Part shown: positions 6,504 through 15,120 of the stretch, piece after piece
How positions within the stretch are numbered: the stretch's first letter is position 1
How the letters are laid out: each line of letters starts with the position of its first letter
Assembly: GCF_039543525.1 (NCBI RefSeq)
Contig: NZ_BAABJX010000052.1
Coordinates: forward strand, 160,751-224,750
Direction of reading: 5' to 3'
DNA length: 64,000 bases
From: Algivirga pacifica
Lineage (GTDB): Bacteria; Bacteroidota; Bacteroidia; Cytophagales; Flammeovirgaceae
Translations under genes and position numbers: made by a program
The notes under the pieces: generated by a model
Seen by the model: the letters and a program-made list of their open reading frames with translations, nothing else
Told to the model about the DNA's origin: nothing
The model's database searches: none

Positions 6504-9335
6504 ATGAAAATGAAAATTACTTGCTTATTACTTCTTGTAGTAATGAGCTGGTCACTATTGCCTGTACAACAAGTGACAGCAACTACTGTAGAAGTTATCG
6601 ATTGTAACTATCCGGATTGGGATGCTACGATTGCATATCCAAGTCCCAACACCAAAGTAGTATATGATGGGAAGTTGTGGAGGAATAAATGGTATGCCAA
6701 TATAGGAGAAGAGCCAGGAGCAAATACCTGGGGCGCTTGGGAAGAATTGGGGACTTGTGATGATGGAAATTTGGCTCCTGAAGTATCTTTTATCTCACCG
6801 GCTAATAATGCGACTTTTGAGCTGGAGACTACCTCTTCCATAACAATCAATGTGGCAGCTTCGGATGCAGACGGTACAGTCAGCAGTGTTTCTATAGAAG
6901 TGGATGGACAGTCTTTTTCGGGAACTTCAGCTACCTGGACACCAACAGCAGCTGGTGACTATACGATTTCGGCCACTGCAACAGATGATCAAGGAAAATC
7001 AACGACTGCAAGCATCGCCATAACGGTTACTTCTACTGCTCCCGTAGCACCGGTAGTAAGTATTGATAGTCCAGTAGATGGAGAAACGATTCGTATGGAG
7101 AGTCTTTCGGCAGTAACGATTAATATTTCTGCATCAGATGAGGATGGTATGATAAGCAGCACCTCGATAGAGGTGGATGGACAGTCTTTCAATGGAACAA
7201 CAGCTTCATGGGTACCTTCAGCTTTTGGGACCTATACTATTGTTGCTAACGCTACAGATAGCGATGGATTAACAGCAACAAGTAGTGTATCAGTAACGAT
7301 TGCGGAGCAAAATAATGGATTATGTAATTACCTTCCTTATGAGGGATACCCTACAGTATACCAGACAGGAGATATTGTGGAGTACAACGGGGATACTTAT
7401 GAGGCACAGGTAGATAATTTGTATAACATCGAACCAGGAACGGCAGATCATTGGTGGAAACCATTGGGGCCTTGTGTGGATACGAACAATGCTCCTGAAA
7501 TTACAGTAGCTGATCAGGAGAGCATAGGACTGATTGCGGTATCACTTAACGCAGCGGTAGTGGATGCTGATGGAACGGTAGATGCCGTATCGTTTGAAGT
7601 GGACGGCACAACTTTGTCAGGAGTGGCAACAGGAGATAACTATGCAGCTTCCTGGACCCCGGCTTCTTACGGAGCCTTTACTGTAACGGTAACAGCAACT
7701 GATGAAGATAATGCGAGCAGTACAGCAACTTATACGCTTACTGTAAGTGAGCCTGAAGGTCCACAAGCACCGGTGATTACTGCTATTTCACCAGCAAATG
7801 GAAGTAATATCAAGCAAAGTAGCTTGGCTCCTGTAGCGATTACCGTAAGCGCATCGGACATTGATGGAACCATAGTATCCACCAGTATCACAGTGGATGG
7901 ACAAACGTTTAATCAAGCAAGTGCTTCATGGACACCATCAACCTTTGGAGCATATAGTATTGTAGTAACAGTAACGGATAATGACGGCTTGTCAACAACA
8001 GAAACCGTGAGTGTGACAGTTACTGAAAACACTGCGTTTACAGATAAAGTATTGGTAGGGTACTGGCATAACTGGAACAACGCCAGCGCACCATATATCC
8101 GCTTGAGAGATATTAATCCTGCGTATAACGTTGTATGTATTGCTTTTGCTGAGCCTAAGGTAAGAGACGTAGATAATACGATGATCTTTGACCCTATGGA
8201 TCTGGATGCTTTCCAATATCAACCTACTGATAAGTCAAGACAGGAGTTTAAAGAGGATGTTGCTTACTTGCAGAGTCAAGGAAAAAAGGTATTGATTTCA
8301 TTGGGTGGCGCAAATGGCGTAGTGCATTTGGATAATGATACCGAGAAGCAGAAGTTTACAGCTTCCATGATTGATTTGATTGAAACTTATGGTTTCGATG
8401 GTGTGGATATTGATTTGGAAGGATCTTCTTTGACATTAGATGCAGGAGATGATGATTTCAAAAATCCGAAAACCCCTCGTATCGTAAACTTTATTGACGG
8501 TATAAGAGGAATTCTGGATCACTTCAATGGTTCTCTAATTTTGACAGCTGCTCCTGAGACCGCTTATGTACAAGGAGGGGCAATTTCTTATGGAGGATCT
8601 TGGGGTGGTTACCTTCCTATACTTTATGCATTCCATCAGGACTTCAATTATGTACACGTACAGCTTTACAATACAGGAAGTTTATTGGCGCTGGATGGAC
8701 AGGCATATAGCCAGGCAAGCCCTGATTTTATTGTAGCGATGACAGAGATGACGCTTCAAGGCTTTGAGAGTAAAAGTGTAGCAGGATTCTTCCCTGCCTT
8801 TAGGGATGATCAGATTGCTTTAGGCTTGCCATCTACACCACCAGCGGCTCCAGCTGGAGGATATGTGACACCAGCAGAAGTACATAAGGCATTGGATTAC
8901 CTTACCAAAGGGATTTCTTTTGGAGGAGATTATGTGATGGTAAATCCTAATGGATACCCGAATCTTAGAGGAATGATGACCTGGTCTATCAACTGGGATA
9001 AGACGGTGAATTATGAGTATGCTAATAGCTATACGTCTTATTTCGGAGGGGCTTCAGCACGTTTTGCTGAGTTGGAAGTAGCCAAAGCTGAGGGAGTAAA
9101 AGTATACCCTAATCCGTTTAGCAATTATATCAATATAGAACTGCCTTCAACAGCTACCAAAGGGGTATTTGCAATCTATGATATAAATGGGAAGCAAGTA
9201 TACTGTGGAGGAATGGAGAAAGTAAATGCTAAGTTGAGAGGAAGTATCAATACGGAGAACCTGGAGAGTGGTTTGTATTTCCTGAGTATTCAGACCTCTG
9301 AAGAAGTTGTGACGAAACGTCTACTAAAACAATAA
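6504..9335 (+). CDS. Secreted multidomain GH18 chitinase, T9SS substrate
   Basis: The 943-residue enzyme has a signal peptide (about 1-27), a chitin-binding CBM5/12 domain (33-86), two Ig-like domains with DADG/DEDG turns (90-175, 180-267), a second CBM5/12 (272-325) and two more Ig-like domains (330-510). A GH18 catalytic barrel (514-850) follows, with the DGVDIDLEG motif and catalytic Glu639. The last ~75 residues, from VYPNPFSNYINIEL to VTKRLLKQ, are a type A sorting domain read by the type IX secretion system, so the enzyme is probably exported and surface-attached or released. It hydrolyses chitin. porU and porV, which handle such substrates, are at the end of this window. It is monocistronic. 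Confidence 0.95.
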   Translation: MKMKITCLLLLVVMSWSLLPVQQVTATTVEVIDCNYPDWDATIAYPSPNTKVVYDGKLWRNKWYANIGEEPGANTWGAWEELGTCDDGNLAPEVSFISPANNATFELETTSSITINVAASDADGTVSSVSIEVDGQSFSGTSATWTPTAAGDYTISATATDDQGKSTTASIAITVTSTAPVAPVVSIDSPVDGETIRMESLSAVTINISASDEDGMISSTSIEVDGQSFNGTTASWVPSAFGTYTIVANATDSDGLTATSSVSVTIAEQNNGLCNYLPYEGYPTVYQTGDIVEYNGDTYEAQVDNLYNIEPGTADHWWKPLGPCVDTNNAPEITVADQESIGLIAVSLNAAVVDADGTVDAVSFEVDGTTLSGVATGDNYAASWTPASYGAFTVTVTATDEDNASSTATYTLTVSEPEGPQAPVITAISPANGSNIKQSSLAPVAITVSASDIDGTIVSTSITVDGQTFNQASASWTPSTFGAYSIVVTVTDNDGLSTTETVSVTVTENTAFTDKVLVGYWHNWNNASAPYIRLRDINPAYNVVCIAFAEPKVRDVDNTMIFDPMDLDAFQYQPTDKSRQEFKEDVAYLQSQGKKVLISLGGANGVVHLDNDTEKQKFTASMIDLIETYGFDGVDIDLEGSSLTLDAGDDDFKNPKTPRIVNFIDGIRGILDHFNGSLILTAAPETAYVQGGAISYGGSWGGYLPILYAFHQDFNYVHVQLYNTGSLLALDGQAYSQASPDFIVAMTEMTLQGFESKSVAGFFPAFRDDQIALGLPSTPPAAPAGGYVTPAEVHKALDYLTKGISFGGDYVMVNPNGYPNLRGMMTWSINWDKTVNYEYANSYTSYFGGASARFAELEVAKAEGVKVYPNPFSNYINIELPSTATKGVFAIYDINGKQVYCGGMEKVNAKLRGSINTENLESGLYFLSIQTSEEVVTKRLLKQ

Positions 9336-9394
9336 AGGTAAAAAGTAAGAGGTAAGAGGTAATTATTACCTCTTACCTTTTACTTTATACCTTT
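9335..9394. terminator. Near-perfect 28-bp palindrome between chitinase and amidohydrolase genes
   Basis: Arms 9335-9362 and 9366-9394 pair over about 28 bases with one mismatch and one G-U pair around a TTA loop. The words AAGGTA and AGAGGTAA match the heptamer type at 31972-32019. The structure starts at the chitinase stop codon and overlaps the stop of the convergent gene, so it can serve as a terminator for both. Confidence 0.8.
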
Positions 9395-10617
9395 TTAGAA
9401 GTAAGCACATGTTTTTTTTCAGTGGTTACCTCTTTTTCTATACCAAATAAAAAGCGATGTGTATTATGCACGCCAATCTGGTACATATAGTCAGCGCCCA
9501 TCTTTCCTGCAAAATCATCCAGCATTCGCTGATATTTCCCTTCTTGCAAGAGCATATAATAGTCAGATCCAAAGAGTGTACGATGACGTACGGTTTTATT
9601 CTGGGTCATCATAGTCTGTAGGGCAGCTCCTAGCTCAGGAAAAGCCATGGTATAGGAAAAGTCTGCATAAACATGAGGGTACTTTTCCATAAAGCCCAAA
9701 ATAGTGTCTACCCAAGTATCATGAATGGTAGAAACCTGATAGGCATTCCACTGATCAGCTCCCCCAAAGTGTGCCAGATTAAGCTTTAGGTTAGGATAAG
9801 CTTCTAAAACGGTAGTCCAATGGATAGGGTCGTTAAAGGTGTCCGAATAGTCTTGTGGAGTCTCTAATACGACTTCGTTACTTTTATGTACTTGTTGTCC
9901 ATCTTGATCTAGCTCGGTATACTCTACGGTAAGCACATTACTGCTAGCCTTTACACTGGCACCACTACAATGGGCAATGACAGGAATTTGCTTTTCCTCA
10001 CAAATCTCTAGCATTTGCATCATACGAGGGTGGCTAGGAACATAGCCCAAAGAAGGATAGATTTTTAGGCCTGCAAACTGATAAGGTCCATCGGCAGCAA
10101 AAGCTTGATGAAATTTATTCAGTGCATCTTCTCTTCTAGGATCTATAGCCGCAAAGGGGACAATCCTTGTAGGGTGCTTGTCTCTTAATTGCTTGATGAT
10201 CTCCATTTGCATTTCCCACTCATGCATTACGTTTCCTTCTATACCAATGGACATATCCATGGTTAACACCCCAAAGATTACATCATCTCGATAAAAAGAA
10301 CATAGATGCTGGAAAACCTCCTCGCTGTGCTCAGAGTTTATTTCATCAATAAAATCAGCTAATAGACTGAGACTATCTTCTGCGTCCCAGGGAATGATGG
10401 CATCTAGAATATTTTCAGTCCACTGTAAAATGTTGGCGTGCATTGGGAAACGTACTCCCAAAAATTTGTCAGGGACATCTTTATAATTAAATAAATGGGT
10501 GTGTACGTCGACAAAGGGCAGTTCGTTGGCTAGTAAGGTTCTCATCTTTTCTGGAATACGTTCCAGTGGGCTGGATAGGATCGCCTGTTTAATTACTTGA
10601 ATGTTCATGCAGTTCAA
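9385..10617 (-). CDS. Amidohydrolase-family metal-dependent hydrolase (TIM barrel)
   Basis: The 410-residue cytoplasmic protein shows the amidohydrolase_2 pattern: the HxH metal pair in VDVHTHLF (His39, His41), PFAAIDPRR, GLKIYPSLGY, a metal-binding His in VIAHCSG, NLAHFGG and the late Asp in LFGSDYYML. Such enzymes hydrolyse or decarboxylate cyclic or aromatic substrates; the substrate cannot be read from sequence. It appears to be a single gene whose start lies next to a 362-base gene-free region. The ATG four codons downstream (residue 4) is an equally possible start. Confidence 0.8.
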   Translation of the reverse strand: MNCMNIQVIKQAILSSPLERIPEKMRTLLANELPFVDVHTHLFNYKDVPDKFLGVRFPMHANILQWTENILDAIIPWDAEDSLSLLADFIDEINSEHSEEVFQHLCSFYRDDVIFGVLTMDMSIGIEGNVMHEWEMQMEIIKQLRDKHPTRIVPFAAIDPRREDALNKFHQAFAADGPYQFAGLKIYPSLGYVPSHPRMMQMLEICEEKQIPVIAHCSGASVKASSNVLTVEYTELDQDGQQVHKSNEVVLETPQDYSDTFNDPIHWTTVLEAYPNLKLNLAHFGGADQWNAYQVSTIHDTWVDTILGFMEKYPHVYADFSYTMAFPELGAALQTMMTQNKTVRHRTLFGSDYYMLLQEGKYQRMLDDFAGKMGADYMYQIGVHNTHRFLFGIEKEVTTEKKHVLTSKKV

Positions 10618-10979
10618 AATTGAGAAATAGTATAATGATAAAAGTGAACGCTTCTATTACAAAATTGATCGTTATCGGACAATTGATAGAAGTGTGATAA
10701 ATTGAAATATTATTGTATGCAACTGTTTTTCAGTTGGTTATATTTAGTGGCATGTAAGTGGTATTATACAAACCAACTTATGATTAGAAAAAGAGAATCT
10801 AGTGTCAATTTTTTCTCTTAATACATATTGAAAAGTTAATCTTCACTTTACATCAAAGGCCTAATTATTAAAGATATTGAGGAGAAATTGTTCTCCATCT
10901 AAAGAGTCAATTAAATATAATTGAATTGGTTAAAATACTGAAAAGACGCTCCTTTTGGGGGCGTCTTTTTTTAGTGGAA
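10618..10979. other. Gene-free spacer between arsS and amidohydrolase genes
   Basis: Both flanking genes run on the minus strand, so this holds the 3' end of arsS transcription and the 5' region of the amidohydrolase gene. It is AT-rich, with a terminator at 10941-10972. I saw no gene and no convincing TAnnTTTG promoter. Confidence 0.6.
10941..10972. terminator. Intrinsic terminator of arsS
   Basis: An 8-bp stem (10945-10952 with 10958-10965, one G-U pair) and a 5-base loop are flanked by four A and seven T. It lies 8 bases after the arsS stop codon on the minus strand and could act in either direction. Confidence 0.85.
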
Positions 10980-11999
10980 TCAAACTAAAGCTCCCTGACA
11001 GCTGGAGCCGGCTCCCGCTGTGCAGCCAAAACAATGATGGGCCACCTTAATAGCCCTTTGCTGAAGAGTAGCTAGTTGTAGGTCGTTAATATGTGGGGCA
11101 AAAGAAGCGTTGATAGGCATTTCCAACATCTGATTGAAATCACAATCGTAGAGATAACCATCCCAACTGATGGATAACGTATTGGTACACATGACACCTA
11201 AAGCAGCCGATGGATTGAAGTTATCGACCAGTTTCTGCATATATTCTTCTACCCTTCCTTTTTGGATTAGCTCTTCTAAAAAGCGGTTGATTGGTAAGTT
11301 GGTAATGGTATATAGATCGTTGAAAACAATATCATAGTCTTCTTTAAGAACTTTCTTATAATCCTTTTTCAAAGCTTCTTGTGAAGGGGGAAGAGAAGGA
11401 CCTCCCGGATTATAAACCAAATGTAATTGCAAAGGAGAGCCTTCTTGACCATATCCTAGTTGATTCAATGCTTTTAGGGCTTCTATAGAGCGATGAAATA
11501 CCCCTTTACCTCTTTGCTTATCAGTATTGTCAGCGGTATAACATGGAAGAGAGGAGATTACTATTACCTGATGATCTTTAAAAAACTTTGGATAGGTACG
11601 ATAATGTTTATTGACTGTCAGAATCGTGAGATTACTTCTTACAATAACTTCTGCTCCTAAAGCACGCACTTCAGTAACAAACCATTGGAAGTGAGGGTGC
11701 ATTTCGGGTGCTCCTCCGGTGAGGTCTACGGTATGAATATCTCCTTCTTTAATAAGGTCAAGGCATTTTTCCATAATCTCCTTAGGCATAATCTCCTTTC
11801 GGTCGGGGCCGGCGTCCACATGGCAGTGATTACACACCTGGTTACACATTTTCCCCAAGTTGATTTGAAGGATTTCCAAGGCGTTAGGGGTAAGTGAGGA
11901 AAGTTGATGTTCCTGTAACTTCTCAGAAAAAGTAGGGACGTTGCAATTGGCTAAGGTTTCAAGTTGTTGCTTAGGAGAGGGAAGCTTTGTTTTAAGCAT
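10980..11999 (-). CDS. arsS: Arsenosugar biosynthesis radical SAM protein ArsS
   Basis: The 339-residue protein carries the radical SAM cluster motif C-x3-C-x2-C at Cys52, Cys56 and Cys59 (MCNQVCNHCHVDAGPDR), DLTGGAPE for SAM binding, and the ArsS-type C-terminal Cys-rich domain: SWDGYLYDCDFNQ and HCFGCTAGAGSSCQG. Known ArsS enzymes join dimethylarsenic to a 5'-deoxyadenosyl group, the step after ArsM methylation in arsenosugar synthesis. The two genes are often neighbours; here they are about 10.5 kb apart and on opposite strands. The gene is followed at once by a terminator and seems to be alone. Confidence 0.92.
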   Translation of the reverse strand: MLKTKLPSPKQQLETLANCNVPTFSEKLQEHQLSSLTPNALEILQINLGKMCNQVCNHCHVDAGPDRKEIMPKEIMEKCLDLIKEGDIHTVDLTGGAPEMHPHFQWFVTEVRALGAEVIVRSNLTILTVNKHYRTYPKFFKDHQVIVISSLPCYTADNTDKQRGKGVFHRSIEALKALNQLGYGQEGSPLQLHLVYNPGGPSLPPSQEALKKDYKKVLKEDYDIVFNDLYTITNLPINRFLEELIQKGRVEEYMQKLVDNFNPSAALGVMCTNTLSISWDGYLYDCDFNQMLEMPINASFAPHINDLQLATLQQRAIKVAHHCFGCTAGAGSSCQGALV

Positions 12000-12308
12000 A
12001 GAATTTTTGGTTTGGTATAATGATAATCGTATAACGCGATTTTTCTAAAAAGAGTTATAAAAGTTATTAACAAAATGCTAAGAACCAAAACAGGAGGAAA
12101 AGGCTTTATTTAAAGGTAAGTCGAAAAGGTTTTTAAGGTGAAGTCTGTAATCAGTTGTGTAAGATATATAATTTACTGGATGTATATTACGGATATCTTT
12201 TATAAACAATAAGCGGTAATCGATAAGCGATCAACCAAAACGAATGCTATAGTATCTATCTTTAATGACTATAGGTACTGCTTTTATTTTAATAACGACA
12301 AATAGACT
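12000..12308. other. Divergent spacer between arsS and the YgjV-type gene
   Basis: The stretch contains the start regions of two divergent genes. A word at 12206-12240 with core AAGCGATCAAC repeats the one at 2312-2348; both lie about 100 bases upstream of a plus-strand gene. No gene and no known riboswitch was recognised. Confidence 0.5.
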
Positions 12309-12557
12309 ATGACAAATCCACAGGTAATCGAGTATGTTGGCTACTTGGCTTCGGCCTTTGTTTTTTTATCCTTTTTGATGAAAGATGTAAAGCGTTTGAG
12401 GGTAATTAATATTGTAGGATGTAGTTTCTTTACGTTTTATGGCGTATTGGGAGGATATTGGCCTGTAGTGATTACTAATGTAGCAATTGCTTTCGTAAAT
12501 GGATATCATATTCTAAAGCCTGTTGTCTTGCAGAGAAGGGGTTCTGATATGGAATAA
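12309..12557 (+). CDS. Small YgjV-type inner-membrane protein
   Basis: The 82-residue protein has about three hydrophobic segments. It opens with YVGYLASAFVFLSFLMKDVKRLRVINIVG and continues with FFTFYGVLGGYWPVVITNVAIAFVNGYHI, the pattern of the YgjV (Imp-YgjV) family of small membrane proteins, here in a short form. The function of the family is not known. It lies 98 bases upstream of prfA, which has its own promoter element, so co-transcription is not required. Confidence 0.75.
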   Translation: MTNPQVIEYVGYLASAFVFLSFLMKDVKRLRVINIVGCSFFTFYGVLGGYWPVVITNVAIAFVNGYHILKPVVLQRRGSDME

Positions 12558-12574
12558 TCCTCTTTGACAGTATA

Positions 12575-12606
12575 TTGTACCTTTTTCCCTAAAAATCTTA
12601 CCTTTG
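12575..12606 (+). promoter_or_regulatory. Bacteroidota-type promoter of prfA
   Basis: TTG at 12575-12577, a 21-base spacer and TACCTTTG at 12599-12606 fit the TTG-N19..23-TAnnTTTG consensus. The predicted transcript would start about 45 bases before the chosen prfA start codon at 12655, which also supports that start over the upstream ATG at 12625. Confidence 0.65.
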
Positions 12607-12654
12607 TAAGGTTCTAATACTGCGATGGTAATTCGCAATAATACACACAGAAAC

Positions 12655-13725
12655 ATGATCGATAAATTAGAAGCGATAAAAGCACGTTTTGAGGAGGTTT
12701 CTCAAGACTTGGTAAAGCCAGAAACAATGGCGGATATGAAAGTATACGCCAAACTAAATAAAGAATATAAAGACCTGGATAAGGTTGTAAAGAAGTACGA
12801 GGAATATAAGGCGGTGCTGGACGGCATTCAAGGGGCAAAAGATTTGTTGTCCAATGAAAAAGATCCTGAGTTCAGAGAAATGGCCAAAATGGAGCTGGAA
12901 GAGTTGCAAGAGCAACAACCTGGCTTGGAAGAAGAGTTGAAACAACTACTGATTCCTAAAGACCCTAACGACAGTAAGGATGCGATCCTGGAGATCCGTG
13001 CCGGTGCAGGTGGTGATGAGGCTGCTTTATTTGCCGGAGATCTTTACCGTATGTACCAGCGTTTTGCGGAAGCAATGGGCTGGCAGATGAGCTTAATGGA
13101 CTTTACGGATGGTACTTCTGGTGGTTTCAAGGAAATTGTGGTATCACTTTCTGGTGAGGACGTATACGGAAAAATGAAGTATGAGTCAGGCGTACACCGT
13201 GTACAGCGTGTTCCTGCAACTGAAACACAAGGAAGGGTACATACTTCTGCGGCTTCTGTAGCGGTACTTCCTGAAATGGAAGAAGTGGACGTAGAGATCA
13301 ATATGAACGAGGTGAAGAAAGAAACCTACTGTTCTTCTGGTCCAGGTGGACAGTCCGTAAACACAACGTACTCAGCCGTTCGTTTGACGCACTTGCCAAC
13401 AGGTATCGTAGCACAGTGTCAGGACCAAAAGTCACAGTTGAAGAACTTTGATAAAGCCTTGAGTGTACTACGTGCCCGTATCTACGAAGTAGAGTTAGAA
13501 AAGCACAACGAGGAAGTAGGAGCTGCCAGGAAATCAATGGTAGGTAGTGGTGACCGTTCCGATAAGATCAGAACATATAACTACCCTCAAAGCCGTGTGA
13601 CTGATCACCGTATTGGCTATACCGTACACAACCTTCCAAACGTAATGGACGGAAATATTGGTGACTTCATTGAGCAACTTCGAATTGCTGAGAATGCAGA
13701 AAGAATGCAAGCCGGTGGAGAATAA
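12655..13725 (+). CDS. prfA: Peptide chain release factor 1
   Basis: RF1 reads UAA and UAG in the ribosomal A site and triggers peptide release. The 356-residue product shows the stop-reading PAT tripeptide (187-189, in QRVPATET) that separates RF1 from RF2, and the catalytic GGQ (231-233, in GPGGQSVNTT). The conserved SGDRSDKIRTYN and RVTDHR segments follow. I chose the ATG at 12655 (MIDKLEAIKA), not the in-frame one at 12625, because it gives the normal family length and lies downstream of the promoter. A repeat palindrome and a strong terminator follow. Confidence 0.97.
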   Translation: MIDKLEAIKARFEEVSQDLVKPETMADMKVYAKLNKEYKDLDKVVKKYEEYKAVLDGIQGAKDLLSNEKDPEFREMAKMELEELQEQQPGLEEELKQLLIPKDPNDSKDAILEIRAGAGGDEAALFAGDLYRMYQRFAEAMGWQMSLMDFTDGTSGGFKEIVVSLSGEDVYGKMKYESGVHRVQRVPATETQGRVHTSAASVAVLPEMEEVDVEINMNEVKKETYCSSGPGGQSVNTTYSAVRLTHLPTGIVAQCQDQKSQLKNFDKALSVLRARIYEVELEKHNEEVGAARKSMVGSGDRSDKIRTYNYPQSRVTDHRIGYTVHNLPNVMDGNIGDFIEQLRIAENAERMQAGGE

Positions 13726-13733
13726 ACGTTGTT

Positions 13734-13898
13734 GTTGAATCGTTGAATTTCATCTTCGATGAGTTGAATTGAGCTTCGCTCGTTGATTCGAGTTGAATTG
13801 TTGATTGAGGTGTATACTGATACTTATACAACATATCAACTCGAATCAACTCATCGAAGATGAAATTCAACGAGCGAAGCTCAATTCAACGATTCAAC
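13734..13898. repeat. Composite palindrome with two exchangeable mini-hairpins
   Basis: Arms 13734-13803 and 13836-13898 are inverted copies built on the word GTTGAAT. Each arm carries two self-complementary modules: A, TCATC-TTC-GATGA (13750-13762 and, as complement, 13851-13863), and B, GAGC-TTC-GCTC (13771-13781 and 13872-13882). On the plus strand the order is A-B in both arms, so the modules are swapped relative to a true inverted repeat. Module B is the same as in the elements at 16557 and 34606. Confidence 0.85.
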
Positions 13899-13899
13899 A

Positions 13900-13945
13900 A
13901 AAAAAGTAAGCCCTTTCAGCAACCGTTGAAAGGGCTTACTTTTTT
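13900..13945 (+). terminator. Strong intrinsic terminator of prfA
   Basis: A perfect 14-bp stem (13905-13918 with 13927-13940) and an 8-base loop are followed by a run of five T, then ATTTTTT. It lies about 175 bases after the prfA stop, just behind the composite palindrome. Confidence 0.92.
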
Positions 13946-13977
13946 ATTTTTTGTTCACTTTCTCATTTCACTTGTCT

Positions 13978-14005
13978 TTGTTCTATAGGGTAATTTTTAT
14001 ATTTG
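13978..14005 (+). promoter_or_regulatory. Promoter of the lipoprotein gene at 14047
   Basis: TATATTTG at 13998-14005 matches the -7 element. TTG triplets at 13978 and 13972 give spacers of 17 and 23 bases, at the edges of the normal range. The element is 42 bases before the start codon. Confidence 0.5.
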
Positions 14006-14046
14006 ATTGAAAACAACCTGAATTCATTGAACAAAAACATTAAAAA

Positions 14047-15018
14047 ATGAGAAAATTACTTTACCTCTTTACGAGTATTTCTTTGCTATGGATGACCTCT
14101 TGTGAGGAGATGACCCCTTGGGACGAAGCAGCAGCTGTCAATTGTTTGTTGACGGACGTAGATAATGAAATTTATTTCTATGCATATGACATCAGTAATC
14201 CGACTGTATTTGAGGAAGGTACAGTAAATATTCCTGAGTTATATACATACAACGATATGGAGCAACTGACCAAAGTTAGAATCTACGATGGGGAAGGAAG
14301 CTCTGCCGTGATCAACTTTGAATACGAAGGCGATCGAATAGTGGAGGCAAATAGTGGAACGCCAGGTGTTGCTTTTTGGTCTATTGTATTTGTCTATGAA
14401 GGCGATCGTATTGTAGAGGCTGTTGAGACTTATACAGAGAATGTTCCAAGCAGTAACCTTAAGGTGATCAAAGCGAACTCTATCCGTCGTGTGATGAATA
14501 TGCAGAGAGAGAAGCGTGCAAAGTTGAATGTATCCAATGGACGTATTGCAGAGGAATATGTTGAAATAGGAAAATATGTTTTTGATTATAATGAGAATGG
14601 AGATATCTCAACGATAGCAACTTTCTTCGGAGAGGCGGATCGTTTTGTTTCTGCAGGTACGTATGATTTGACTTATGATGAGATTGGCAACTTGATAGAG
14701 TTATCAAGTACGGGTGAAGGGTACTACTGGTCTGATCGCTATACCTATGATGACATGATTAATCCTTTCGTAAAGACTTATCCTTCTCCAGTGATCTCTT
14801 TATTGGTGATGGAGGAGACGATCAGTGCGCATAATACATTGACCTATGATGAGTATATTTCTGTAGATGATCAGGAGTTTAGTAGTGTGACAGAGTATGC
14901 TTATGAGTATAATGAGGATCGACTACCAACGTTGCAAACGACAACTTATACAGAAGAGGAAGAAGGGGTGCAGGTTGAAGTAACCTCAAATCGTATTTTT
15001 TATTACGATTGCGAATAA
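14047..15018 (+). CDS. Lipoprotein with YD-like beta repeats, unknown function
   Basis: The 323-residue protein starts with a lipoprotein signal (LLWMTSC, acyl-Cys at residue 19), then acidic residues. The body has repeated short strands with the pattern Y-x-Y-[EN]-x-D-R-[IL]-x-x-[IL], for example FEYEGDRIVEA, FVYEGDRIVEA and YAYEYNEDRLPTL. This resembles the YD-repeat or DUF4595-like proteins common in Bacteroidota envelopes. No enzyme motif is visible. It has its own promoter and is followed by a palindrome. Confidence 0.75.
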   Translation: MRKLLYLFTSISLLWMTSCEEMTPWDEAAAVNCLLTDVDNEIYFYAYDISNPTVFEEGTVNIPELYTYNDMEQLTKVRIYDGEGSSAVINFEYEGDRIVEANSGTPGVAFWSIVFVYEGDRIVEAVETYTENVPSSNLKVIKANSIRRVMNMQREKRAKLNVSNGRIAEEYVEIGKYVFDYNENGDISTIATFFGEADRFVSAGTYDLTYDEIGNLIELSSTGEGYYWSDRYTYDDMINPFVKTYPSPVISLLVMEETISAHNTLTYDEYISVDDQEFSSVTEYAYEYNEDRLPTLQTTTYTEEEEGVQVEVTSNRIFYYDCE

Positions 15019-15028
15019 ATAGTGCTTA

Positions 15029-15096
15029 TTAATTTTCAATTTTCAATGATTCAATTACCATTAACTGAAAATTAATCATTGAAAATTGAAAATTAA
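15029..15096. terminator. AT-rich perfect 23-bp inverted repeat at a convergent junction
   Basis: Bases 15029-15051 and 15074-15096 are exact inverted copies made of ATTTTCAA words around a 22-base spacer. A partial extra copy of the right arm continues to 15111. The structure fills the space between convergent genes and may act as a bidirectional terminator. Confidence 0.7.
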
Positions 15097-15120
15097 TCAT
15101 TGAAAATTAAGTGCATCAAT

